Shown piece by piece: positions 1-5,991 of a stretch of 6,082 nucleotides of DNA. Numbering within the stretch: position 1 is the first letter of the stretch; every line of letters starts with the position of its first letter. A program made the translations under genes and the position numbers. This DNA comes from an uncultured Ruminococcus sp. (GTDB taxonomy: Bacteria > Bacillota > Clostridia > Oscillospirales > Ruminococcaceae), in the NCBI GenBank assembly GCA_900543105.1, contig UQQA01000140.1, positions 1 to 6,082 on the forward strand. Direction: 5' to 3'. The notes under the pieces were generated by a model. It ran no database searches and was not told where the DNA came from. It saw only the letters and a list, made by a program, of their open reading frames with translations.

Positions 1-17
1 TACAATTCTTAATTTGT

Positions 18-58
18 ATGCAATGCTCTGCATTGCATTAATTACGCATTACGCATTA
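18..58 (-). repeat. Partial inverted copy of the TAATGCG/hairpin repeat
   Basis: Read on the minus strand, this segment carries tandem TAATGCG units, then TAATTA, then a hairpin with 9-bp arms (ATGCAATGC at 18-26, GCATTGCAT at 30-38, 3-nt loop). It matches 3548-3588 on the plus strand over 41 nt, with differences only in the hairpin loop (AGA against GGT). The order is that of the left end of the 3535-3700 element, placed in the opposite orientation. The rest of this copy, if it exists, would lie left of the window. Positions 1-17 are AT-rich and do not clearly align with the interior of the other copy. Confidence 0.85.
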
Positions 59-126
59 AAAAATTGTCATTATAACATCAAAAAAGGCGAAAATTAGTCA
101 ATTTTATATAAATTTGTTATTAGTTG

Positions 127-155
127 TTGCAACATAGCATAAAAAGTGATATACT
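127..155 (+). promoter_or_regulatory. Predicted sigma-A-type promoter of the GH25 operon
   Basis: The -35 box TTGCAA is at 127-132 and the -10 box TATACT at 150-155, with a 17-nt spacer. Transcription would start near 162, giving a leader of about 35 nt before the ATG at 197. The -35 box lies within a 10-bp palindrome, TGTTGCAACA (125-134), that could serve as an operator. The ribosome binding site AAGGAAG (184-190) sits 6 nt before the start codon. This call rests on consensus matching only. Confidence 0.65.
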
Positions 156-196
156 ATTATTAGATAATTATGATTTTTTATAAAAGGAAGTAAAAA

Positions 197-1246
197 ATGA
201 TAGACAGCAATATTCAAGAAAGCCGTCCGTCTGAAAATTCGGCGGAGATGACCGTCAAAAAGAACAGACCTCTGAACGTCCGGCTTATTGCTGCTATGTT
301 GTTTGCCGCCTTTGCTGTCCTTATTGCTGTGCTTTTCCTTAAGGTCACAAAGCTCCAGAAGAACATCAATGAGCTTGCGCAGCGGCTTGCAGACAGCGAA
401 GATTACATAGCCGCAATGAACACAAACGTTGACGAATATCCCGAAGCTGACGGCAATATGCTTTATCACGATGATATTTACGGCGATTTTTCCGCAGAGC
501 CGCTCGAAGGCGTTCCGCTCAATACGCTTGACTGGGAAAACCTTGAACTCGGTGAGGACAATCGCTATACATATTATGAAAACGGCGAGGCTGTTTCAAA
601 GACGGGCATTGACGTTTCCTATCATCAGGGCGACATCGACTGGGAAAAGGTCGCGGCTGACGGCATCGATTTTGCGATGATACGCATTGGCTATCGCGGC
701 TATGAAAAGGGAATCATGCATCGTGACGAGCTTTCAGAAAGCTATATCAGCGGTGCGCAGGCGGCAGGCATTGACGTTGGTGTGTATTTCTACTCGCAGG
801 CGGTAAGCGAAGCCGAGGCTCGCGAAGAGGCGGTCTATGTCTGTGAGCTCATCAAGGACAGCGAGATAAAATATCCCGTTGTTTTTGACTGGGAGCTGCC
901 CGATGACAGCGAAGCACGAACACTCGGAACGACTACAGAAACGCTCAACAAATGTGCGGCGGCTTTTTGCCAAGAGATAACCGACCGCGGCTACACGGCG
1001 ATGCTTTACAGCAACCTGAAAATGGCACTGACGAAATACGATATGCAGACCCTCAGCGCGTATGATTTCTGGTACGTTGAATATAAGGACGGTCATAATC
1101 CGCCGAGCTATCCGTATGAGCTTCAGATGTGGCAGTATGCAAGTGACGGCAGGGTGGACGGCATCGACGGTTATGTCGATATGAACATAAGCTTCGTCGA
1201 TTATGCCGCCGAATACGGCAAGCATCAGAACGCTGATTTTGAATAA
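197..1246 (+). CDS. Membrane-anchored GH25 family muramidase (lysozyme)
   Basis: Predicted glycoside hydrolase family 25 enzyme, a family that cleaves the beta-1,4 bond between N-acetylmuramic acid and N-acetylglucosamine in peptidoglycan. The 349-residue protein has a short basic cytoplasmic N-terminus (about 1-28), one transmembrane helix (about 29-49), a probable short coiled coil (about 51-75), a linker, and the GH25 domain from about 136 to 340. No signal-peptidase site is evident, so it is probably a type II membrane protein with the enzyme outside the membrane. GH25 active-site acids appear conserved: D139 in GIDVSYHQG, D231 and E233 in VVFDWE, and D328 in YVDMN. The start is supported by AAGGAAG 6 nt upstream. 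It is the first gene of a three-gene operon. A role in cell-wall turnover, rather than a phage origin, is inferred from the membrane anchor and lack of a holin neighbour. Confidence 0.93.
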   Translation: MIDSNIQESRPSENSAEMTVKKNRPLNVRLIAAMLFAAFAVLIAVLFLKVTKLQKNINELAQRLADSEDYIAAMNTNVDEYPEADGNMLYHDDIYGDFSAEPLEGVPLNTLDWENLELGEDNRYTYYENGEAVSKTGIDVSYHQGDIDWEKVAADGIDFAMIRIGYRGYEKGIMHRDELSESYISGAQAAGIDVGVYFYSQAVSEAEAREEAVYVCELIKDSEIKYPVVFDWELPDDSEARTLGTTTETLNKCAAAFCQEITDRGYTAMLYSNLKMALTKYDMQTLSAYDFWYVEYKDGHNPPSYPYELQMWQYASDGRVDGIDGYVDMNISFVDYAAEYGKHQNADFE

Positions 1247-1260
1247 AAGGAGTAATTTTT

Positions 1261-2124
1261 ATGCTTACAACTATTTCTTCCGATATATTAAAGGTAACGA
1301 TAGACACATTCGGTGCAGAGCTTCATTCCGTAAAGGACTGCAACGATATGGAGTACCTCTGGCAGGCTGACGAAAAGGTCTGGAAGCGTCATGCGCCCGT
1401 GCTTTTCCCGTTTATCTGCAACACGGCTTCGAAAAAATACACCGCTGACGGAAAGGAATATGCTCTTTCCAACCACGGCTTCGCCCGTGACAGCGAATTC
1501 GAGCTTCTTTATGCAAAGGAAAGCTCCGCTGAATTTTACCTCGGCTACAGCGATGAAACGCTCAAGATCTACCCCTACAAATTCGGACTTTACGCAAATT
1601 ACACCCTTGAAGGCAATGCACTCAAGGTGACATACACCGCCGAAAACAAGGACGACAAGCCGATGTATTTCTTCCTCGGCGGACACCCTGCATTCCGCTG
1701 TCCTGTCGGCGATGATGAAAGCTTTACCGATTACTATGTTGAATTCGAGAAGAATGAAAGCATCGCGCGCAATGAAAATGATGTTGTTCTTGACAACGCA
1801 AACAAGGTTTCGCTCAGACACGACCTCTTCAAAAACGATGTTTTCATGAAGAACAAGCCGAACTCCTCATGGGTGGCTCTTGCCAGCAAGACTCACGATC
1901 ACAAGGTAACGCTTTCTTATGATAAAAACGGCTGCATCGCAGTCTGGTCGTCCTGGTTCGAGGACGAGGAAAAGACAAACGCGGCAGAATTCGTCTGTCT
2001 TGAACCGTGGTCGAGCGTTCCCGTTTACGAGAGCGGTGTGACCGAGCTCACTGAAATGCCCGACGCAAAGAAGCTTATGCCGAACGAAAAATACGCGTTC
2101 ACATTCACAGTCCGAATCGGATAA
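1261..2124 (+). CDS. Aldose 1-epimerase family protein (LacX-like)
   Basis: Predicted cytoplasmic galactose-mutarotase-fold protein of 287 residues, the usual size for the LacX/YeaD-like branch. Classical family members interconvert the alpha and beta anomers of aldoses. The key residues expected for mutarotase chemistry are visible: H72 in NHGFARD, H142 in GGHPAF, and E248 in CLEPW, the probable catalytic base. No signal peptide or membrane segment is seen. The sugar substrate cannot be read from sequence; this branch is often annotated without a defined one, and a phosphorylated sugar is possible. The start follows AAAGGAG (1246-1252) by 8 nt and lies 14 nt after the GH25 stop, indicating co-transcription. 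Linkage to a muramidase could hint at handling of wall-derived sugars, but that is speculation. Confidence 0.92.
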   Translation: MLTTISSDILKVTIDTFGAELHSVKDCNDMEYLWQADEKVWKRHAPVLFPFICNTASKKYTADGKEYALSNHGFARDSEFELLYAKESSAEFYLGYSDETLKIYPYKFGLYANYTLEGNALKVTYTAENKDDKPMYFFLGGHPAFRCPVGDDESFTDYYVEFEKNESIARNENDVVLDNANKVSLRHDLFKNDVFMKNKPNSSWVALASKTHDHKVTLSYDKNGCIAVWSSWFEDEEKTNAAEFVCLEPWSSVPVYESGVTELTEMPDAKKLMPNEKYAFTFTVRIG

Positions 2125-2144
2125 ATGACGAAAGGAGTTAAGAC

Positions 2145-3536
2145 ATGGCAGATATCATCACAAACGTTGACTGCAAATATGACGTTTCGGTTTCAGCGGG
2201 AAACAAGGAGGCGTTCATTTTTATCACTCCTCCGTCCGGAACGGGAAAAGGTGTGACCGTTGACGGCATTGAAGCCGCATTGAAAGCAAACAATGTTGTT
2301 TTCGGTCTGCGTGAGGACGTTATAAAAATGATCGCAGACGACCGGAAATATTCGCAGAAGCTCTGCGTTGCCGTTGCACAGCTCCCGATAGACGGTGTGA
2401 GCGGCTCAATTACATATAAATACGATAAAAAGGTCGAAGCCGCACCTACCGAGAACGAGCGCGGCTTCGTTGATTATAAAGACCTTGGATTTATTCGGGT
2501 TGTGCGCACCGGCGATGTTATCGCAGATATAACCCTCCCGACCGAGGGTGAGCCGGGCGTAGATGTCCGCGGCGGAAAAATTGCGCAGTACCCCGGCAAA
2601 AAGGCACAGTTCACGCTTGGACCGAACACTAAGATAACCGAGGACGAACAGCATGTTGTTGCAGCCGCTGACGGAAGGCTTATTTTCAAAAATAATGCAT
2701 TCACTGTGGAAACTACGGTGATAATAAACGGTGATGTTGATGCTTCCGTCGGAAACATCAGCTTCATCGGTGATGTTATCATAAAGGGAAACGTCTGTGA
2801 GGGATTCAAGGTTTCTTCAAATACGAATATTACCGTTTCCGGCGAAGTAAACGGTGCAACACTTGAAGCGGGCGGAAATATCACGATAAAGCAGGGCTGC
2901 GTTTTTGCAAAAATAACCTGTCACGGCAATGTCAGCGCGCTTTTCTGCGAGCGAAGCAGCATCAACTGCGATGGCAACATCTCCGCACAGAACTATGTCA
3001 TCTGTAATATTTACTGTGCAGGCGAACTCACAATAAAAGCAAGCAACGGAAGCCTTATCGGTGGAAAATACACTATCCTCAACTCGCTTGAAGCATCGAA
3101 CATCGGCTCAAAGACTTACACTCCGACCGATATAACGCTCGGTGACAATGCTATTCTTGCCGATGAAAAAACGCAGCTTGAAATGAAAATAGCCGCCGCG
3201 CAGAAGAAGATCGAAGACCTCACGATGATAGTCAATTTCCTCAACGAAAAGAAAAAGGAGCTTCGCAAGCTTCCCGATGACAAGGAAGAGATGCTTGCGA
3301 CTGCGGTCAGACAGCGCGTTCTTCTTAATGTTGAGATAAAGACAAATCAGAAGCGCATTGACGAGATAAACGTTTACCTCAGCACAAAGCAGCAGCTTTG
3401 GGTTCGCTGCAAGGGTTACATTTATCCCGGCACGAGAATTACTATCAATGACAATGTTTTCAAAGCCGACACGGAATATGCACACAGCATGGTTTCCATT
3501 GGCGCAGACGGTGAAATAACGGCAACGCCATTTTAA
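2145..3536 (+). CDS. FapA family protein (DUF342)
   Basis: A 463-residue protein of the FapA/DUF342 family. The N-terminal domain (about 1-110) leads into the signature block FIRVVRTGDVIADITLP with EGEPGVDVRGG (116-144), then GPNTKI and the VAAADGRL segment (159-179). A glycine-rich repetitive region (about 190-335) with recurring GDV, GNI and GEV turns is typical of a right-handed beta-helix, as in bactofilin-like proteins. A charged, probably coiled-coil segment follows (about 340-412), then a short C-terminal beta region. There is no signal peptide or membrane helix. In Vibrio, FapA affects polar flagellum placement, but no flagellar gene is present here and many non-motile Firmicutes carry homologues, so I give no gene symbol. 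The start follows AAAGGAG (2131-2137) by 7 nt. The TAA stop takes its last two bases from the downstream repeat element. Confidence 0.9.
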   Translation: MADIITNVDCKYDVSVSAGNKEAFIFITPPSGTGKGVTVDGIEAALKANNVVFGLREDVIKMIADDRKYSQKLCVAVAQLPIDGVSGSITYKYDKKVEAAPTENERGFVDYKDLGFIRVVRTGDVIADITLPTEGEPGVDVRGGKIAQYPGKKAQFTLGPNTKITEDEQHVVAAADGRLIFKNNAFTVETTVIINGDVDASVGNISFIGDVIIKGNVCEGFKVSSNTNITVSGEVNGATLEAGGNITIKQGCVFAKITCHGNVSALFCERSSINCDGNISAQNYVICNIYCAGELTIKASNGSLIGGKYTILNSLEASNIGSKTYTPTDITLGDNAILADEKTQLEMKIAAAQKKIEDLTMIVNFLNEKKKELRKLPDDKEEMLATAVRQRVLLNVEIKTNQKRIDEINVYLSTKQQLWVRCKGYIYPGTRITINDNVFKADTEYAHSMVSIGADGEITATPF

Positions 3537-3567
3537 TGCGTAATTCGTAATGCGTAATGCGTAATTA
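3535..3567 (+). repeat. Left terminal repeat: tandem 7-bp TAATGCG units
   Basis: Units begin at 3534, 3541, 3548 and 3555, followed by TAATTA at 3562. The unit at 3541 is TAATTCG instead of TAATGCG. Because 7 is not a multiple of 3, successive TAA triplets fall in frames 0, 1 and 2, closing every plus-strand reading frame by 3550. The first TAA is the stop codon of the FapA-family gene. Confidence 0.9.
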
Positions 3568-3588
3568 ATGCAATGCGGTGCATTGCAT
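3568..3588. repeat. Conserved 9-bp hairpin within the element
   Basis: The arms ATGCAATGC (3568-3576) and GCATTGCAT (3580-3588) are perfectly complementary around a GGT loop. The copy at 18-38 keeps the stem exactly while two of three loop bases differ. A run of seven A follows (3591-3597), so on the plus strand this is not a U-tract terminator. Confidence 0.85.
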
Positions 3589-3613
3589 GCAAAAAAATTC
3601 ATAATTAATTATA

Positions 3614-3650
3614 AAAAATGCGTTCACGAGAAAATCGTGAACGCATTTTT
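3614..3650. terminator. Bidirectional rho-independent terminator
   Basis: Perfect 16-bp inverted repeat with arms at 3614-3629 and 3635-3650 and a 5-nt GAAAA loop. The GC-containing core (TGCGTTCACGA) is flanked by A and T runs, so both strands give a stem followed by a U-rich tract. It can end the left operon on the plus strand and nfnAB on the minus strand. Confidence 0.92.
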
Positions 3651-3674
3651 ATTATTCTAATGGAGTAGCGAAGC

Positions 3675-3700
3675 TAATTACGCATTACGCATTACGCATT
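3675..3700 (-). repeat. Right terminal repeat, inverted
   Basis: On the minus strand this reads as AATGCG followed by two TAATGCG units and then TAATTA. TAA triplets start at minus-strand positions 3694, 3687 and 3680, one in each frame. The first is the nfnB stop codon, and the two codons before it (Asn, Ala) also lie within the repeat. Confidence 0.9.
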
Positions 3701-5086
3701 TTTTGATTTGATGTATTCGTCCATAGCCTTTGCAGCGGTCTTTCCTGCGCCCATTGCGAGGATAACCGTTGCTGCGCCTGTTACTGCATCGCCGCCTGCA
3801 TATACGCCCTCACGGGAGGTAAGTCCGTCCTCGTTGCAGATAAAGCAGCCGTGCTTGTTGGTTTCGATACCCTTTGTTGTGTTCTTGATAAGCGGGTTAG
3901 GTGAAGTACCGATAGACATTACTACGCAGTCTACATCGAGGATAAACTCGGAGTTCGGCTTTACGACAGGTCTTCTTCTGCCGCTCTCGTCGGGTTCGCC
4001 GAGTTCCATTTCAACGCACTTAAGTCCGTTTACGAACTTATCATCGCCGCCCATAACTTCGATAGGATTGTTGAGGGTCTTGAAGATGATTCCCTCTTCC
4101 TTAGCGTGTTCGACCTCTTCCTTACGGGCAGGCATTTCTGCTTCGCTTCTTCTGTAAACTATGTAAACATTCTCTGCGCCGAGACGCTTTGCACATCTTG
4201 CAGCGTCCATTGCAACGTTGCCGCCGCCGACTACTGCCACGCTTTTGTTCTTCTTGATAGGTGTATCGGAGTCTTCCTTGTATGCTTTCATAAGGTTTAC
4301 ACGGGTGAGGAACTCGTTAGCGGAGTAAACGCCCTTTAAGTTTTCGCCGGGGATACCCATAAATCTTGGAAGTCCTGCGCCCGAACCGATGAATACAGCT
4401 TCAAAGCCTTCGTCCTCGAAGAGCTCATCAACGGAGATCGTCTTGCCGACAACTGTATTTGTTATGACCTTAACGCCGAGAGCCTTAAGTCCGTCAACTT
4501 CCTTCTGAACGATAGACTTAGGAAGTCTGAATTCAGGGATACCGTAAACGAGAACGCCGCCTGCGAGGTGGAGTGCTTCGTAAATTGTAACGTCATAACC
4601 CATCTTAGCGAGGTCGCCTGCGCAGGTAAGACCCGAAGGACCTGCACCGATAACTGCGACCTTATGACCGTTCGGCTCAGGCTTTACGGGAGCAGCTGTG
4701 CTGTGCTCGTTGTGCCAGTCGGCAACGAAACGTTCAAGTCTGCCGATGCCGACAGCTTCAGTCTTGATGCCTCTTACGCACTTGCCCTCACACTGGCTTT
4801 CCTGTGGACAAACACGTCCGCAGACAGCGGGGAGTGAGCTTGATTTTGTGATGATATCATAAGCGCCGTCGAAGTCCTCAACAGCTACCTTTGCGATAAA
4901 ATCGGGGATAGAGATACCTACGGGACAGCCGCTTACGCAAGGCTTGTTCTTGCAGTTAAGGCAGCGCTGTGCTTCGTCAACTGCCATTTCCTTTGTATAG
5001 CCGAGAGCAACCTCCTTGAAGTTGCAGCTTCTTTCCTTTGGATCCTGTGTAGGCATAGGATTTTTCTTTGGTGACATATTAGGCAT
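3692..5086 (-). CDS. nfnB: NfnB, NADPH-binding large subunit of electron-bifurcating transhydrogenase
   Basis: Cytoplasmic iron-sulfur flavoprotein of 464 residues, related to the glutamate synthase small subunit. Together with NfnA it couples NADH and reduced ferredoxin oxidation to reduction of two NADP+. The N-terminal region has eight cysteines (C42, C45, C50, C54, C89, C93, C99, C103), consistent with two [4Fe-4S] clusters. An FAD-binding Rossmann motif VAVIGAGPSG is at 143-152, a second nucleotide motif VAVVGGGNVAMD at 283-294, and YRRSEAEMPAR at 311-321 fits recognition of the NADP 2'-phosphate. The C-terminal FAD segment GVYAGGDAVTGAAT (427-440) is intact. AAGGAGG inside the end of nfnA lies 9 nt before the start, and the genes are 1 nt apart, so translation is probably coupled. 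A GltD role is the alternative, but nfnA is adjacent and no large glutamate synthase gene is seen. The last two codons and the stop come from the repeat element. Confidence 0.92.
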   Translation of the reverse strand: MPNMSPKKNPMPTQDPKERSCNFKEVALGYTKEMAVDEAQRCLNCKNKPCVSGCPVGISIPDFIAKVAVEDFDGAYDIITKSSSLPAVCGRVCPQESQCEGKCVRGIKTEAVGIGRLERFVADWHNEHSTAAPVKPEPNGHKVAVIGAGPSGLTCAGDLAKMGYDVTIYEALHLAGGVLVYGIPEFRLPKSIVQKEVDGLKALGVKVITNTVVGKTISVDELFEDEGFEAVFIGSGAGLPRFMGIPGENLKGVYSANEFLTRVNLMKAYKEDSDTPIKKNKSVAVVGGGNVAMDAARCAKRLGAENVYIVYRRSEAEMPARKEEVEHAKEEGIIFKTLNNPIEVMGGDDKFVNGLKCVEMELGEPDESGRRRPVVKPNSEFILDVDCVVMSIGTSPNPLIKNTTKGIETNKHGCFICNEDGLTSREGVYAGGDAVTGAATVILAMGAGKTAAKAMDEYIKSKNA

Positions 5087-5087
5087 A

Positions 5088-5930
5088 TCACTTTACCTCC
5101 TTGGCGAAGAGATTGCACGTTTCTTCGTGCTTGTGGCGTTCAAACGGCTTATACATAGTGCCTCTGTCCATTGCCTCGTCAAAGTCAACGAGGAAACCGT
5201 CAAAGTCAGGGCCGTCAACGCAGGCGAACTTCGTTTCACCGCCGACAGTAAGACGGCAGCCGCCGCACATTCCCGTTCCGTCGATCATGATCGGGTTCAT
5301 TGAAACCACTGTCTTGATGCCGAACTCCTTAGTTACGGCAACAACGAACTTCATCATTACAAGAGGTCCGATAGCGATAACTTCGTCATATTTTTCACCG
5401 CTCTCGATGAGCTTGCGGAGAGCCTCTGTAACAAGACCCTTTTCACCGTGCGAACCGTCGTCCGTCATCATGCAGAGCTTATCGGAAACAGCCTTGAATT
5501 CATCTTCAAGGATAACGAGGTCTTTATTTCTGAAACCAACGATAGAGTGTACTTCACAGCCGAGGTTGTGGAGCTTCTTTGCGATAGGGTATGCGATAGC
5601 ACAGCCTACGCCGCCGCCGACAACAGCGACTTTCTTAAGTCCGTCTGTATGTGAAGCAACGCCGAGAGGACCTACGAAGTCCTGGATATACTCGCCCTCG
5701 TTCTTATGGTTGAGCTTTTCGGTCGTAGCGCCGACGATCTGGAAAATAATTGTGACAGTACCCTTTTCTCTGTCAAAATCTGCAACTGTGAGCGGGATAC
5801 GCTCGCCTTCCTCGTCAACTCTAAGGATAATAAACTGACCCGGTTCAGCCTTTCTGGCGATCATGGGTGCTTCGATGTCCATGAGCGTAACAGTTGGGTT
5901 AAGCTCTTTCTTGCGAACAATCTTATACAT
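5088..5930 (-). CDS. nfnA: NfnA, FAD/[2Fe-2S] small subunit of electron-bifurcating transhydrogenase
   Basis: A 280-residue cytoplasmic protein of the ferredoxin-NADP reductase-like, PyrK-related family; it is often annotated as sulfide/dihydroorotate dehydrogenase-like FAD/NAD-binding protein. In the Nfn complex this subunit handles NADH. The FAD-binding motif RIPLTVADF is at 44-52 and the nucleotide-binding motif VAVVGGGVG at 101-109. The C-terminal [2Fe-2S] site reads DGTGMCGGC (217-225 region) with C222, C225 and C237, and D218 where PyrK has a first cysteine. Asp plus three Cys ligation is the known Nfn-type arrangement and helps separate it from PyrK. The start is supported by AAAGGAA (5944-5938) 7 nt upstream. 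It is the first gene of the nfnAB operon, directly behind a strong promoter. SudB of sulfide dehydrogenase is essentially the same family. Confidence 0.92.
   Translation of the reverse strand: MYKIVRKKELNPTVTLMDIEAPMIARKAEPGQFIILRVDEEGERIPLTVADFDREKGTVTIIFQIVGATTEKLNHKNEGEYIQDFVGPLGVASHTDGLKKVAVVGGGVGCAIAYPIAKKLHNLGCEVHSIVGFRNKDLVILEDEFKAVSDKLCMMTDDGSHGEKGLVTEALRKLIESGEKYDEVIAIGPLVMMKFVVAVTKEFGIKTVVSMNPIMIDGTGMCGGCRLTVGGETKFACVDGPDFDGFLVDFDEAMDRGTMYKPFERHKHEETCNLFAKEVK
5096..5102 (-). promoter_or_regulatory. nfnB ribosome binding site within the nfnA coding end
   Basis: The minus strand reads AAGGAGG here, a full Shine-Dalgarno match 9 nt before the nfnB ATG. It encodes part of the last residues (KEVK) of NfnA. 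The nfnA TGA stop and the nfnB start are 1 nt apart, which favours translational coupling and balanced subunit synthesis, and fixes the nfnB start at 5086. Confidence 0.85.
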
Positions 5931-5958
5931 TATCTCATTCCTTTACAAAAAAATAACC

Positions 5959-5981
5959 GCATTCTCCCTATGGCATAATGC
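5959..5981 (-). promoter_or_regulatory. Possible weak leader hairpin of nfnAB
   Basis: In the predicted 5' leader, GCATT and AATGC can pair around an internal CC-ATA-GG stem. Five bases later comes a short U-rich stretch, with a run of seven T at 5953-5947. The 5-bp outer stem is weak for an attenuator, and no riboswitch or leader peptide is recognised. Confidence 0.2.
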
Positions 5982-5985
5982 TATA
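5969..5985. promoter_or_regulatory. Candidate operator dyad at the nfn transcription start
   Basis: The minus strand reads TATAGCATTATGCCATA, an imperfect palindrome pairing at 7 of 8 positions around a central T. It begins about 7 nt downstream of the -10 box, exactly where transcription should start, a usual repressor position. No regulator is identified. Confidence 0.35.
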
Positions 5986-5991
5986 ACTAAT

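Larger units (their letters stand above)
3535..3700. mobile_element. MITE-like element with terminal inverted repeats
   Basis: A 166-bp non-coding element filling the gap between two convergent genes. The left end (3535-3567) consists of TAATGCG-type 7-bp units ending in TAATTA. The right end (3675-3700) is the inverted equivalent, matching 3542-3567 over 26 nt with one mismatch (position 3545). Inside are a 9-bp hairpin (3568-3588), an AT-rich spacer, a 16-bp terminator stem (3614-3650) and a spacer with the small hairpin TAGC-GAA-GCTA (3666-3676). Both outer ends are bordered by TTTT (3531-3534 and 3701-3704), a possible target duplication but also simple sequence. It encodes no protein, so any movement would need a transposase supplied elsewhere. 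A second copy of the left part at 18-58 shows that it is dispersed. A REP-type repeat rather than a transposon derivative is the alternative. Confidence 0.6.

Noticed and set aside
734..1225. Open frame of 163 codons on the minus strand, antisense to the GH25 gene
   Set aside because: The GH25 frame has intact catalytic motifs across this span; the antisense product resembles no known protein.
3534..3600. Possible CRISPR-like or direct-repeat array from the TAATGCG units
   Set aside because: The units are 7 bp and contiguous with no spacers, so this is a tandem repeat in a terminal inverted repeat, not a CRISPR array.
3108..3602. Open frame of 164 codons on the minus strand, antisense to the FapA-family gene
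   Set aside because: It starts inside the repeat element, its first part is translated repeat sequence, it has no convincing ribosome binding site, and it shows no recognisable domain. It is open because of the codon use of the opposite gene.
3692..5086. Annotation as glutamate synthase small subunit (gltD)
   Set aside because: The protein is homologous to GltD, but it is directly coupled to an NfnA gene and no large-subunit gene is present, so NfnB is the better call.
5101..5838. Long open frame of 245 codons on the plus strand, antisense to nfnA
   Set aside because: It is a shadow of a well-supported gene. The protein is serine- and proline-rich low-quality sequence with no family resemblance, and no suitable start context is seen.
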